Positions 44,491 to 53,800 are shown, counted from the first letter of the stretch. The stretch is 64,000 nucleotides of DNA from Rhodanobacteraceae bacterium (GCA_030123585.1 CP126120.1:868001-932000), one strand, 5' to 3'. A program made the numbers and translations. Notes: a model not told the origin generated them from the sequence alone.

Positions 44491-45159
44491 ATGACTTCCA
44501 CCACCCCTCTCCGCATCGACTTCGTTTCCGACGTGGCCTGCCCGTGGTGCGCGGTCGGCCTTGCCGGCCTGCAACAGGCGCTGGCGAAACTGGACGGCAG
44601 CGTGCAGGCCGAAATCCACCTGCAGCCGTTCGAACTGAGCCCGGACATGCCGTTCGAGGGCGAGGACGCGGTCGACCACATCATGCACAAGTACGGCATC
44701 AGCGAGGCGCAATCGGAAGCCAACCGCAAGGTCATCCGCGAACGCGCCGCCGCGCTCGGTTTCGCCTACAACGTGCGGCACGGCAGCCGCGTGTGGAACA
44801 CCTTCGATGCGCATCGCCTGCTGCATTGGGCCGAGTTGCAGGATCGCGAGAAAGCTGTCGCACTGAAGCAGGCGCTGTTCCGCGCCTACTTCACCGCCAA
44901 CGAGAACGTGGCCGACCGCGACGTGCTCGTGCGCATCGCGGGTGACACCGGCCTGGACGCCGGTGAAGCGCGCCGCGTACTGGAAAGCGACCAGTACGCC
45001 AACGAAGTGCGCGCGCAGGAACGCCGGTGGCAACAGGCCGGCATCCATTCCGTGCCCGCCACCATCGTCAACGGGCAGTACCTGATTTCGGGCGGGCAGC
45101 CGCCGGAAGTGTTCGAGCAGGCATTGCGCGAAATCGCGGCGAAAACGCCGGTCGCCTGA
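44491..45159 (+). CDS. FrnE-like DsbA-family oxidoreductase
   Basis: The 222-residue thioredoxin-fold protein has the active site CPWC near residue 17 (DFVSDVACPWCAVGL), an inserted helical domain (GISEAQSEANRKVIRERAAA) and a cis-Pro loop SVPATIVNGQYLISGGQ. It has no signal peptide, so it is a cytoplasmic FrnE-type disulfide oxidoreductase or isomerase. An ATG upstream (44440) is in frame but adds a tail not seen in the family. It is divergent from the propeller gene. Confidence 0.92.
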   Translation: MTSTTPLRIDFVSDVACPWCAVGLAGLQQALAKLDGSVQAEIHLQPFELSPDMPFEGEDAVDHIMHKYGISEAQSEANRKVIRERAAALGFAYNVRHGSRVWNTFDAHRLLHWAELQDREKAVALKQALFRAYFTANENVADRDVLVRIAGDTGLDAGEARRVLESDQYANEVRAQERRWQQAGIHSVPATIVNGQYLISGGQPPEVFEQALREIAAKTPVA

Positions 45160-45266
45160 TTCCCTCGCGGCACGTCTCGCCGGCCGTCGCATGACCGCGA
45201 TGGCACGCGATCACGTGCCCGTCACGACGCGTGGTTACCCTGAGGCCGACACGGGAGTGTCCGGCC

Positions 45267-46382
45267 ATGGAGAAGACTGCATCCGATCCAACCTGGCGGC
45301 GCGACGGCGATGCGCGCATCACGCTGTCCGGCTCGTGGAACCTGCTGGTCGACGAGCGTCGGCGCCGGCGCCTGTTCCGCGACTTCGCGCAACTCGACTC
45401 GCCCCGCGCGTATCACTGGAACCTTCACGACGTCGAGGCGCTGGACAGCACCGGCGCGCTGGTGTTGTGGAAGGTCTGGAACGGCCGCCTGCCGGAGCGC
45501 CTCGATTGCAGCGACGATCAGCGGCGCCTGTTCCAGCGGCTCGCCGCTACGCCGCCGCTGGCTGAAAGCTCCCGAAGAGTTTCCGAAAACTGGCTGGAAC
45601 GTTTCGGCGCGGGCATCCTCACAGTGCTGGCGACCGGCGCCGGGATATTCACGCTGGCTGGGCAACTGATGCTCGACGCCGCGTATTGCCTGCGCCATCC
45701 GCGCGTCGTTCCGTGGAAGGAAATTTCCGCCAACGTCTACCACATCGGCGTCACCGCGATGCTGCTGCTGGGCAGCATCGGGTTCCTGGTCGGCGCGGTC
45801 ATGACCATCCAGGTCGGCCTGGTGCTCGCGCAATTCGGCGCGTCGGCGATGGTGATCGGCATGATGGCCACGGCGGTCCCGCGCGAACTCGGCGCGGTCG
45901 TCACCGGCCTGCTGATGGCGGGCCGCACCGGCTCGGCCATGACCGCGAGCATCGGCGCGATGCACATCACCGAGGAATACGACGCGCTGCAGGCGCTCGG
46001 TTCCTCGCCCAGCCTGCGGCTCGCGCTCCCGCGGGTACTCGGCGCCGTCATCGCCATGCCCATGCTGGTGGTGTGGACCGACTGCACGACGCTCCTGGGC
46101 AGCGCGATCGCCGCGCACGCGGGGCTCGCGGTCAACTACCGCCTGTTCCTCGCGCAATCCCTGCAGCAGGTGCAGGTCGTCAACGTCTGGATCGGACTCG
46201 GCAAGGGCGCGTTGTTCGGATTCGTGATCGCGCTGGTCGGCTCGTATTTCGGGATGAGCGCATCGCCCGACACTGAAAGTCTGAGCCGCACCACCACGTT
46301 CTCGGTGGTGACCAGCCTGACTTCGATCCTGCTGCTCGACGCCTCGCTCGGCGCGATGCTGACCCACGTTGGGCTGTTGTGA
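45267..46382 (+). CDS. MlaE-family lipid transporter permease with N-terminal STAS-like domain
   Basis: The 371-residue protein joins an N-terminal STAS-like segment of about 95 residues (ARITLSGSWNLLVDERR, WNLHDVEALDSTGALVLWK) to an MlaE permease (VYHIGVTAMLLLGSIGFLVG, EYDALQALGSSPSLRLALPR). In E. coli the STAS protein is separate (MlaB). The complex should move phospholipids between the envelope membranes. The ATG at 45267 fits the STAS start. Next come the ATPase, the MCE protein and a lipoprotein with tiny gaps or overlaps, so one operon is clear. No mlaC-like gene is present. Confidence 0.92.
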   Translation: MEKTASDPTWRRDGDARITLSGSWNLLVDERRRRRLFRDFAQLDSPRAYHWNLHDVEALDSTGALVLWKVWNGRLPERLDCSDDQRRLFQRLAATPPLAESSRRVSENWLERFGAGILTVLATGAGIFTLAGQLMLDAAYCLRHPRVVPWKEISANVYHIGVTAMLLLGSIGFLVGAVMTIQVGLVLAQFGASAMVIGMMATAVPRELGAVVTGLLMAGRTGSAMTASIGAMHITEEYDALQALGSSPSLRLALPRVLGAVIAMPMLVVWTDCTTLLGSAIAAHAGLAVNYRLFLAQSLQQVQVVNVWIGLGKGALFGFVIALVGSYFGMSASPDTESLSRTTTFSVVTSLTSILLLDASLGAMLTHVGLL

Positions 46383-46390
46383 GGCGCACC

Positions 46391-47197
46391 ATGCCAACCG
46401 CCACCGCCGAACCCATAATCGAAATCCGCGGCCTGCACAAACGCTTCGGCAACCAGCGCGTGCACCGGGGCATCGACCTCGAAGTCAGGCGCGGCGAATG
46501 CCTGTCCATCATCGGCACCACCGGCTCGGGCAAATCGACACTGTTGCACGAAGTGATCGGATTGGTGAAACCCGATACCGGATCGATCCGCGTGCTCGGC
46601 GAGACCATCGGCGCACTCGACGGCGAGGCTGCGCGCCGGTTGCGCCGGCGCTGGGGCGTGTTGTTCCAGCGCGGCGCGCTGTTCAGCGCCTATGACGTAT
46701 TCGACAACATCGCGTTCCCGATGCGCGAGTTGCGCAAGGAAGGCTGGTCGATCGACGAGGACATGCTGCGCGACAGCGTGGCGATCAAGCTGCACATGGT
46801 GGGGCTGGAACCGGACGCGGCCTGGAAACACCCGGCGCAACTGTCCGGCGGCATGTTGAAGCGCGCGGCGCTGGCGCGCGCGTTGATGCTGGAAGCCGAA
46901 CTGTTGTTCCTGGACGAACCGACCACGGGCCTCGATCCGGCCTCGTCCGCCGAGTTCGACGCGATGCTCGCGGAACTGCACAAGGAATTGAACCTCACGG
47001 TGATGATGGTCACCCACGACCTGTACAGCATGGCGAACCTGAGCGACCGGATCGCCGTGCTCGACGCGGGAAAACTGGTCGCCGTCGGCAGCCTGCGCGA
47101 AGTGGCCGGCGTCGACCACCCGTTCGTCCGCGATTTCTTCCGCGCGCGCCGCAACGAGATTCCCCTGCGCGACCTGCCGCGGCCACGGAGCCTCTGA
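46391..47197 (+). CDS. MlaF-like ABC ATPase
   Basis: The 268-residue ATPase of the lipid transporter shows Walker A GTTGSGKST, Q-loop LFQRGALFSAYDVFDNIAFP, signature LSGGMLKRAALARALM, Walker B LLFLDEPTTGLDP and H-loop MVTHDLYSM. The GMLKR signature is typical of the Mla/Ttg2A group. GAGG six bases before the ATG at 46391 supports this start over a GTG that overlaps the permease stop. Confidence 0.94.
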   Translation: MPTATAEPIIEIRGLHKRFGNQRVHRGIDLEVRRGECLSIIGTTGSGKSTLLHEVIGLVKPDTGSIRVLGETIGALDGEAARRLRRRWGVLFQRGALFSAYDVFDNIAFPMRELRKEGWSIDEDMLRDSVAIKLHMVGLEPDAAWKHPAQLSGGMLKRAALARALMLEAELLFLDEPTTGLDPASSAEFDAMLAELHKELNLTVMMVTHDLYSMANLSDRIAVLDAGKLVAVGSLREVAGVDHPFVRDFFRARRNEIPLRDLPRPRSL

Positions 47198-47199
47198 CC

Positions 47200-48135
47200 G
47201 TGGAAAACCGCGCCCACGCTATCGTCGCCGTCTGTTTCCTCGTGGTGTTCGCCGCCGCCGCGGCGCTGATCTTCTGGTGGCTGTCGTCCGGCCCCGGCGA
47301 ACCCCTCGCGTACCGGATCGTCACCGATGAGTCGGTCGCGGGCCTCGCGCCGCAGTCGATCGTCGAGTTCAAGGGGCTGGAAGTCGGGCATGTCCGGCGA
47401 ATTTCGTTCGACCCCGAAGACCGTTCGAAGGTCGTCGTCGATTTCGACGTGCGCCGCGACACCTACATCACCCACGCGACCTACGCGGTGCTGACCACGC
47501 ACGGACTGACCGGCGCCGAAGTGCTGGAGCTGAAGCTCGGCGACGGCAGCCGTACGCCGCTCGCGACCAGCGAAATACATCCCGCGCAGATTCCGCTGCG
47601 CAAGGGGTTGCTGGACCAGCTCGAAGCATCCGCGCAACAGGACATGCAGGACCTGCAGGCCGTGCTGGACAGCGCCAGGAAGATCCTCGACACCGACAAT
47701 CGCGAACACCTCGCCGCGTCCATCCGCCAGATCGACGCAGCCACCGCGAAACTGGTCACCATCGAATCCGTGTTGACGCCGGCGATGCAGCGGATGCCGG
47801 CGCTGGTGCAAAGCGCGCAGCAAAGCCTCGAGCAAAGCCATGCGTTGCTCGCCAACGCCAACAAGCTGGCCGAACAGGCGCGGAGCCCGGTGCGGAAGGC
47901 CGGCGAGGTCGAGAACACCGTCCAGCACCTCGGCCGCAGGCTCGACACCCAGACCGAGCCCGACCTCGATGCGCTCAGCCAGAGCCTCACGCGCACGTCG
48001 CGGCTGCTCGAAGCCCTGCTGCGCGAACTGCAAGCCAGGCCGCAGAGCCTGATCTTCGGTCCACCCCGGCCGCCGCCGGGTCCGGGCGAGCCTGGATTCC
48101 ACGCACACGACAAGAAGGACAACGGCCATGAATAG
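47200..48135 (+). CDS. MCE-domain (MlaD/PqiB-like) substrate-binding protein
   Basis: The 311-residue protein has one N-terminal helix (AIVAVCFLVVFAAAAALIFWW), one MCE domain (SIVEFKGLEVGHVRRISFDP, TTHGLTGAEVLELKLGDGS) and a long helical tail (LLDQLEASAQQDMQDLQ, SAQQSLEQSHALLANANKLA) that probably forms the periplasmic tunnel or needle. A Pro-rich end (PPRPPPGPGEPG) follows. The GTG start lies two bases after the ATPase stop. The long tail makes it closer to PqiB/TTG2-like MCE proteins than to the short MlaD. Confidence 0.92.
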   Translation: MENRAHAIVAVCFLVVFAAAAALIFWWLSSGPGEPLAYRIVTDESVAGLAPQSIVEFKGLEVGHVRRISFDPEDRSKVVVDFDVRRDTYITHATYAVLTTHGLTGAEVLELKLGDGSRTPLATSEIHPAQIPLRKGLLDQLEASAQQDMQDLQAVLDSARKILDTDNREHLAASIRQIDAATAKLVTIESVLTPAMQRMPALVQSAQQSLEQSHALLANANKLAEQARSPVRKAGEVENTVQHLGRRLDTQTEPDLDALSQSLTRTSRLLEALLRELQARPQSLIFGPPRPPPGPGEPGFHAHDKKDNGHE

Positions 48136-48784
48136 GCCATCGCCTAAGCGCCTTTTGTATCCGGCCGCGTGCGCGGTGTTGTGCGCCGCGATGCTGGCGC
48201 TGGGTGGCTGCATGCAAGCGACCCAGGCCATCGTGATGCGGCATTACGACCTGGGTGCGATGTCAGCGGGTTCGGGCGAAAACCAAGCGACGCCACGCCG
48301 CGCGAAAATCCTGCAGGTCGCGCGCATCAGCGTGCCCGAATGGCTGGCAGGCACCGACATGTACTATCGGCTGGACTACCGCGACGACCGACGCCTCGCC
48401 GCGTACGCACACTCGGACTGGATCGCGCCGCCCGCGGCATTGCTGGAAACCATCGTCCGGCGCGCGCTCGCCGCGGACGGCGGCTGGCGGGCCGTGACCG
48501 GACCGCGCGATCCCGCCAACGCCGACGCGACCTTGCACCTGCGGCTCGACGACTTCAGCCAGGCGTTCCCGCAACCCGAACACAGCTTCGGCGTCATCGA
48601 CGTGACCGCGACGCTGATCGACAATCACACCGGACGCGTCGTCGCGCAACGCCACTTCCATGTGAAAGCCGCCGCGCCGACGCCGGATGCACAAGGCGGC
48701 GTCGAGGCTCTCGCCGATGCCAGCCGGCGGCTCGCTGCGCAATTGCAGGACTGGCTGCAGACCGCTGCAAAGACTTCAGGTTGA
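48128..48784 (+). CDS. ABC-type transport auxiliary lipoprotein (PqiC-like)
   Basis: The 218-residue lipoprotein has a lipobox LGGC at about residue 28 (AAMLALGGCMQATQ) and the PqiC-type domain: VARISVPEWLAGTDMYYRLD, WIAPPAALLETIVRRAL and LRLDDFSQAFPQPEHSFGVI. The lipoprotein should sit in the outer membrane and receive the MCE tunnel, as PqiC does with PqiB. It overlaps the MCE gene by eight bases. Its presence in place of MlaC/MlaA is the Pqi-like trait of this operon. Confidence 0.9.
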   Translation: MNRPSPKRLLYPAACAVLCAAMLALGGCMQATQAIVMRHYDLGAMSAGSGENQATPRRAKILQVARISVPEWLAGTDMYYRLDYRDDRRLAAYAHSDWIAPPAALLETIVRRALAADGGWRAVTGPRDPANADATLHLRLDDFSQAFPQPEHSFGVIDVTATLIDNHTGRVVAQRHFHVKAAAPTPDAQGGVEALADASRRLAAQLQDWLQTAAKTSG

Positions 48785-48894
48785 GATGCGCCGAAACCAA
48801 ACACAGTCTGTCGACGTCATGCCGCGTGAGCCGCTTGGTTCCGTGGTTGCCGTCCCCATATCGGCGGCAGGCCCGTTGAACCACTGACACCGCC

Positions 48895-49359
48895 ATGAAC
48901 GAATCCCTGCATATCGTTTGTCCGCACTGCCAGGCCGTGAACCGCGTGCCCTCCGGGCGGCTGGGCGCCGCACCCGTTTGCGGCCAGTGCCACCGGCGGT
49001 TGTTCGAAGGCAAGCCGGTGGAAGTGGACGAAGCGGCCTTCGACAGGCACCTCGGCCGCGACGGGATTCCGGTGCTGGTGGATTTCTGGGCGCCGTGGTG
49101 CGGGCCGTGCAAGATGATGGCGCCGCACTACGCGCAGGCCGCGGCGCAACTGGAACCGCGCGTGCGCCTGCTGAAGGTGGACACCGAAGCCGAGCAGAAC
49201 CTCGGCGCGCGCTACAACATCCGCAGCATTCCCACGCTGGCATTGTTCCGCGACGGTCGCGAAATCGCGCGCCAGGCCGGCGCGATGTCGAGCGCCGGTA
49301 TCGTGCAATGGGCGCTGGGTCACGCTTTCCAGGTTGCAGGCGCCACGACCACGCGTTAG
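48895..49359 (+). CDS. trxC: Thioredoxin 2 (TrxC)
   Basis: The 154-residue thioredoxin has an N-terminal zinc module with CPHC (residues 9-12) and CGQC (about 29-32), as in E. coli TrxC, then a thioredoxin fold with the active site FWAPWCGPCKMM and cis-Pro RSIPTLALF. It reduces cytoplasmic disulfides and is often linked to oxidative stress. It lies 110 bases after the lipoprotein gene on the same strand. No OxyR site was identified by eye. Confidence 0.96.
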   Translation: MNESLHIVCPHCQAVNRVPSGRLGAAPVCGQCHRRLFEGKPVEVDEAAFDRHLGRDGIPVLVDFWAPWCGPCKMMAPHYAQAAAQLEPRVRLLKVDTEAEQNLGARYNIRSIPTLALFRDGREIARQAGAMSSAGIVQWALGHAFQVAGATTTR

Positions 49360-49632
49360 AGTGCGGCATCCGTTGCGGGCTTGTTGCTGGCTACCGGCGT
49401 ATCCCGCAGTGCGGACACTGTCGTCACCACCGCACCCATGTTTCGGTGCCACGGTTGTAGCATGCTTCGCTGCCGCGTCCCTTCCTGACGCGGAATTTCA
49501 TTCCTGATTTCACCCCCCCGAACCCCGCAGGACCGGTTTCCGGTGCTTCGCGCGCAGGTGCTTGCGCGTGCATGCACCCGCCCCGGCCCGCTGTGTCCAC
49601 GTCTTCCTGTTTCGCCTTCGGTCATCCGTTCC

Positions 49633-50187
49633 ATGAAATCCGTCATCCTTGCATCCGTCCTCGTCCTTGCCCTGTCCGCCGGTGCCACGGCATTCGCCGC
49701 CGTGGTGCCGCTGCCGGCGGGCATCACCGCGGTGCCGCTGGCGGTCGTCACCAACGATCGCGACACCAGCGTCAGCCACCTCGAGCTGATGCTGGATGCG
49801 CAAGCCGGCGTGCGCGGCATCTACATGGAAACACGCGTCAACGCCGAAAGCGGCCCCGAGTCGGCCAAGGCAGAGGTATATCCGCTCGCGGAGATAGAAA
49901 CCGGCAAGGGCGTCGTGCTGGGCCAGGGACAAGGCGTCAAGGCCATCTTCCTGCGCGGTTCGATCGCATCCCGCGACGGACAAGGCTCGCTGGTGATCCG
50001 CTATCTGGCCAACGGCGTCTTCAGGCGCTACGCCGAATGCCGGATCGACATCCAGCGGCTGGGCCCGGACCGCTGGCAGCTCGTCAACGCCTACGACGGC
50101 CGTCCGATCGAACGCATGCAGGTGCAAACCTGGGCGCTGGGCATTTCGACCATCGCCAACGTCTGCCCGGGCACGGCGTTGCAGTAG
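49633..50187 (+). CDS. Secreted hypothetical protein, 184 residues
   Basis: I do not recognise the family. There is a clear signal peptide (VILASVLVLALSAGATAFAA) and a mature beta-rich domain (VPLAVVTNDRDTSVSHLELM, VKAIFLRGSIASRDGQGSL, RYAECRIDIQRLGPDRWQLV) with two cysteines that could pair. Repeated D and G turns suggest a beta-sandwich. It stands alone and a short GC hairpin with a T run follows it. A periplasmic protein of unknown role is all that can be said. Confidence 0.72.
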   Translation: MKSVILASVLVLALSAGATAFAAVVPLPAGITAVPLAVVTNDRDTSVSHLELMLDAQAGVRGIYMETRVNAESGPESAKAEVYPLAEIETGKGVVLGQGQGVKAIFLRGSIASRDGQGSLVIRYLANGVFRRYAECRIDIQRLGPDRWQLVNAYDGRPIERMQVQTWALGISTIANVCPGTALQ

Positions 50188-50227
50188 CCGCGCGGTCCCG
50201 ATTCGGGATCGTCGCCAACAACGCAAC

Positions 50228-50246
50228 GCGCCGGAGCCGGCGTTTT
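50228..50246 (+). terminator. Short terminator after the 49.6-50.2 kb gene
   Basis: CGCCGG-AG-CCGGCG makes a short stem followed by TTTT. The stem is only six pairs, so strength is uncertain. Confidence 0.45.
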
Positions 50247-50389
50247 CGAGCGACGCTCCTGACCCGCGTATCCACTGCGGTGTCGAAAGCCTTCCCCGAC
50301 GCCTTTTCCGTTGACCCACGTCAACACCGCGCCCTGCAGCCCGCTTACCGTGCAGGCGTGAAGCGTGTTGGGCGGATGGCGGCATTCCC

Positions 50390-50845
50390 ATGGACGAAAC
50401 GGTCAGGCAGAAGATCCTCGACCTGCTGAACGCGAACCGGGTCATGACGATCGCGACGTTGCGTCCCGATGGCTGGCCGCAGGCGACGACCGTCGGTTAC
50501 GTCAACGACGGCCTCAGGTTCTGGTTCCTGTGCGGCCGCGACAGCCAGAAGGCAGCGAACCTCGCGCGCGACGACCGCGTTTCGCTGACGATCAACGGCG
50601 ACCCGCCGGACATCATGGCCATCACCGGTCTGTCGATGGCCGCGCACGCGATACCAGTCACCGACCGCGCCGAAGCCGGGAAGGTCCTGAGCCTGATGCC
50701 GGCGAAATATCCCGGACAGAAGGCGCTGCCGGTCGCGATGCCGACGCCCGACGACGTGAGCCTGTTCCGCATCGAGCCGGTCGTGGCCTCCGTGCTCGAT
50801 TACACGCAAGGCTTCGGGCACGCGGACCTTGTTGCTTGGCCGTGA
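50390..50845 (+). CDS. Pyridoxamine 5'-phosphate oxidase-like flavin-binding protein
   Basis: The 151-residue protein has the split-barrel PNPOx-like fold: VRQKILDLLNANRVMTIATL, PDGWPQATTVGYVND, FWFLCGRDSQKAANLARDDR and RVSLTINGD. Such proteins bind FMN or F420 and often act on small stress metabolites; PdxH itself is longer. It is the first of two genes on this strand followed by a CBS-domain protein 80 bases on. Confidence 0.85.
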   Translation: MDETVRQKILDLLNANRVMTIATLRPDGWPQATTVGYVNDGLRFWFLCGRDSQKAANLARDDRVSLTINGDPPDIMAITGLSMAAHAIPVTDRAEAGKVLSLMPAKYPGQKALPVAMPTPDDVSLFRIEPVVASVLDYTQGFGHADLVAWP

Positions 50846-50925
50846 CGACGCAGCGCCCGAAATTCGCGGCGGACCGGCCGCCGCCGTTCCCGACAATCCC
50901 TTCGTCCCACCCAGGAATGCACCCG

Positions 50926-51348
50926 ATGAAATTGAACGTACCCGTCGAAGAGTTCACGACCCCCGACCCGGTGACGGTACCGGAGACCGCATCCATCGAC
51001 GAGATGCTCGAACTCATGGAGAAGAACGGCGTCCGCCACCTGCCCGTGGTGCGCGACGGCGGCGTGGTCGGCGTGGTCAGCGACCGCGACCTGCGCGTGG
51101 CGCTCGGCTTGAGCGCCGAACGCCGGAACCAGGTCATGGCCGGCGACATCATGGCCGCCGATCCGGTTTCGGTGCTGGCCGACACGCCCTTGGACGAGGT
51201 CGCCTTCAACATGTCCGAGCGCAAGATCGGCAGTGTCCTGGTCTATGCGGAAAGCGGCGAGTACCTGGGCATCTTCACCGTGACCGACGCGTTGAACGCC
51301 CTGATCGAGACCATGCGCGCATCCGAAAAAGCGTCAGGGACAATCTGA
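50926..51348 (+). CDS. Tandem CBS-domain protein
   Basis: The 140-residue protein is two CBS motifs and little else: TVPETASIDEMLELMEKNGV with VVGVVSDRDLRVAL, then MAADPVSVLADTPLDEVAFN with YLGIFTVTDALNALIE. Such stand-alone Bateman modules bind adenine nucleotides and regulate a partner. An AGGA supports the ATG at 50926; another in-frame ATG three codons earlier is possible. It follows the PNPOx-like gene on the same strand and probably shares its transcript. Confidence 0.9.
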   Translation: MKLNVPVEEFTTPDPVTVPETASIDEMLELMEKNGVRHLPVVRDGGVVGVVSDRDLRVALGLSAERRNQVMAGDIMAADPVSVLADTPLDEVAFNMSERKIGSVLVYAESGEYLGIFTVTDALNALIETMRASEKASGTI

Positions 51349-51529
51349 TCCAGATCCAGCCGCCGATGCACGTTGCAGGCATCGTGCAAAGGGCACGCTC
51401 GCACGGCACATGACTGTCGCGAATGACTGCGCGATTCCGTCGTTCAGTGCTGCTTTGCAAATTGTGGCAAATCTGCCAGGGACTTTCAGGCTATCTGCCG
51501 GGCCCGTGGAGCCAGGCCGCGCGGGCGGG

Positions 51530-52660
51530 TCAGCCCGCTACCGTTGCTTCGGCACGGCCCGTAGACGCGATGCACTCCACGCGATTGCGGCCTGCATGCT
51601 TGGCCGCGTACAACGCCGCATCGGCCCGCTGCAACAAGCTGTCGATGCTGTCGTCCGGAGTCGCTGCCGTCACGCCGCAGCTGATCGTGACCGGCCTGCC
51701 AGCGTGCAGGGGCTCCGAGGCGACATGCACGCACAGCGCGTTGGCCATGCACGATGCGTCACCGAGGTTGGTGCTTCGGACCATGGCGACGAATTCATCG
51801 CCGCCCCAGCGACCCAGCTCACCCATGCCGCCAAACAACTCCGTCGCGTGCGCGGCCAGCGCTACCAGCGCCGCGTCGCCGGCGCCGTGCCCGAACTGGT
51901 CGTTGATCGCCTTGAAATGATCGACGTCGAACAGCAGCACCGCGAACCCGTTCCCGCCGCCGGCGAAGCGTTCGAGCTCCGTTTCGAGCGCCGCGGCCAT
52001 GCGCCGGCGATTGGAGAGCTGGGTAAGGTCATCGGTATTGGAAAGATTCGCCAGCTTGCCAACCGCCGCCTCGGCAAGCCGCAGGCGATGCTGGTAGCCG
52101 GAGAAGAAATACAGCATCGCGATCATGGCGGCGGACACCATGTGCAACTGCAGCGTGAAGTTGGCGTAGCGACCGCCGAGGTCGCGCAGGAGAAACGGCA
52201 GGCTGACACCCACGAACAGCGCCAGGATCCCGAGCGACAGCACCAGCCCGACCTTGTGGTCCGTCACCATGAAGGCAAACAGATAGATCAGTGGTATCCA
52301 CAGGTACAACGTTTCAAAATGGATGCCTGCGCCGTACCGGGCCGAATACATGCGCAGCGCCATGCAGGCAAGGCAGATGGCGACGATGTACAGCAGGCAG
52401 CAAAACTCGACCGCCCGCTGCGGTAGCCACTTGAACCACGCCGCAACGAACAGCACGCCGAGCACCGCAATCGTCGTCACCTGTATGGCGACCATCACGG
52501 GTGACAGCGGCGCTCGCACCGCCTGGACATACCACCCGCTGGCCGTCGCCAGCAAACCGGCCACGATGACCGCCAGCAATACCCTGCGCCTGAATGGGCC
52601 GGTGGATGGCTGCGTCGGATTGTCGTTGCGCATCGCGTGCATCAGGACCGGGGATCGCAT
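51530..52660 (-). CDS. Membrane diguanylate cyclase (GGDEF)
   Basis: The 376-residue protein has about six helices (LLAVIVAGLLATASGWYVQ, VMVAIQVTTIAVLGVLFVAA, FCCLLYIVAICLACMALRM and others) and a C-terminal GGDEF domain with DDLTQLSNRRRMAAAL, the intact GRWGGDEFVAM and AALYAAKHAGRNRV. It should make c-di-GMP. No RxxD inhibition site stands before GGDEF. The N-terminus is uncertain: ATGs at 52660, 52642 and 52633 are all in frame and none has a strong ribosome site. Confidence 0.9.
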   Translation of the reverse strand: MRSPVLMHAMRNDNPTQPSTGPFRRRVLLAVIVAGLLATASGWYVQAVRAPLSPVMVAIQVTTIAVLGVLFVAAWFKWLPQRAVEFCCLLYIVAICLACMALRMYSARYGAGIHFETLYLWIPLIYLFAFMVTDHKVGLVLSLGILALFVGVSLPFLLRDLGGRYANFTLQLHMVSAAMIAMLYFFSGYQHRLRLAEAAVGKLANLSNTDDLTQLSNRRRMAAALETELERFAGGGNGFAVLLFDVDHFKAINDQFGHGAGDAALVALAAHATELFGGMGELGRWGGDEFVAMVRSTNLGDASCMANALCVHVASEPLHAGRPVTISCGVTAATPDDSIDSLLQRADAALYAAKHAGRNRVECIASTGRAEATVAG

Positions 52661-52748
52661 GGTTCTGCCGCCAGCAACAGCGGCCAACTGTCCGCAAGCA
52701 CGAAACATGCCGATGCCGGTACGACGCATGCATCTGTGCCTGACGGGT

Positions 52749-53636
52749 TCAGGGCGGCCGGCCCGCGTTCGAAGGATCGACTTCGGGCGGCGGTCCCTCC
52801 GGCCGCCTGCGCAGGAAGCGCGCAAAGCGCGGCAGGCCGGTGGCCGTCCGTCCGTTGAACCGGTAGGTCACCCACGAGCCGACCGGCGGCGGATCGGCAC
52901 GATCTGCATCGGAGAATCCCGAGCCGATCGAGAAACGATAGCCGTCCGGCGTGCGCACTTCGATCGAGCCCATCTTTCCCGCCAGTCGGCCCTGCCCCGG
53001 CAGGATCGCGACCACGCGCGCTTCGGCATCTTCGTACGGTTTCAGCTTGAGCAGGCCCACGCCGCGCCCCACCCGGTACGGCGTGTCGCCGCGATGCAGC
53101 ACCAGGCCTTCGCCGCCCTTGTCCAGCACGCGTTTCAGTTCGGCGTAGAGCTGCGTTTCGCTGGCGACGCGGAACTGGCGGATCGCCACCACCCACGGAT
53201 CGCCGATGGCGGCAACCGTCTTCCGGATGGCTGGCACGCGCGCATCGAAGTCACCACCCTGCGCAGGCAGATCGAACACCTGATAGGTCACCTGGTGCCA
53301 CGCCGGATCGTTCGCATCGGCCGTGCGCACGATGGCGGACACGCGCGAGAACTGCCCGTAGCCAACCCACAACTCGCCATCCAGCGGTGTCTTCGGCCAA
53401 CCCTCCGTGAACCACGCTGGCACATGCACAATGGCGCCGCCACGCGTCAACAATTGATGGCCATTCCAATAGCCGCGCACCCCGTCGAATTTTTCGCTGA
53501 CCCAGTAACGCGACAGGTCCACGCCGCCGTGATAGACATCGACCAGTTCGACCGGCGGCGGCGCGCTCCGCGCCATGCCCGACACGGCCGGCGCCCACAC
53601 CATGAATACCGCCACGATCCAGCGCTTCGGTCGCAT
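52749..53636 (-). CDS. Signal-peptide-bearing ATP-dependent DNA ligase (LigE-type)
   Basis: The 295-residue protein is a minimal two-domain ATP-dependent ligase with an N-terminal export signal (WIVAVFMVWAPAVSGMARS). Motif I is SEKFDGVRG with the adenylated Lys, motif III is LDGELWVG, motif IV is EGLVLHRGD and motif V is LLKLKPYEDAEARVVAILPG. The OB-fold closes with SWVTYRFNGRTATGLPRFAR. LigE-type enzymes are thought to seal DNA in the periplasm, possibly during uptake. The start at 53636 gives the signal peptide; an upstream reading adds text unlike the family. It is divergent from the D-serine-dehydratase-like gene. Confidence 0.88.
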   Translation of the reverse strand: MRPKRWIVAVFMVWAPAVSGMARSAPPPVELVDVYHGGVDLSRYWVSEKFDGVRGYWNGHQLLTRGGAIVHVPAWFTEGWPKTPLDGELWVGYGQFSRVSAIVRTADANDPAWHQVTYQVFDLPAQGGDFDARVPAIRKTVAAIGDPWVVAIRQFRVASETQLYAELKRVLDKGGEGLVLHRGDTPYRVGRGVGLLKLKPYEDAEARVVAILPGQGRLAGKMGSIEVRTPDGYRFSIGSGFSDADRADPPPVGSWVTYRFNGRTATGLPRFARFLRRRPEGPPPEVDPSNAGRPP

Positions 53637-53800
53637 CTTGTTCTCCCGCACTGCGAAGGCTCGAAGTTTCAGGCGGCGCGCGCCAACATGCCGCCAGCGA
53701 CAGCCGTGGCGTCGGACAGCGTTGTTCCGAAAAGCGCGTAGGCAATGTCCTACCGCAGTGGCCGCGAACGGCGCGGCAATGCCACAATCGCGGGGACGAT

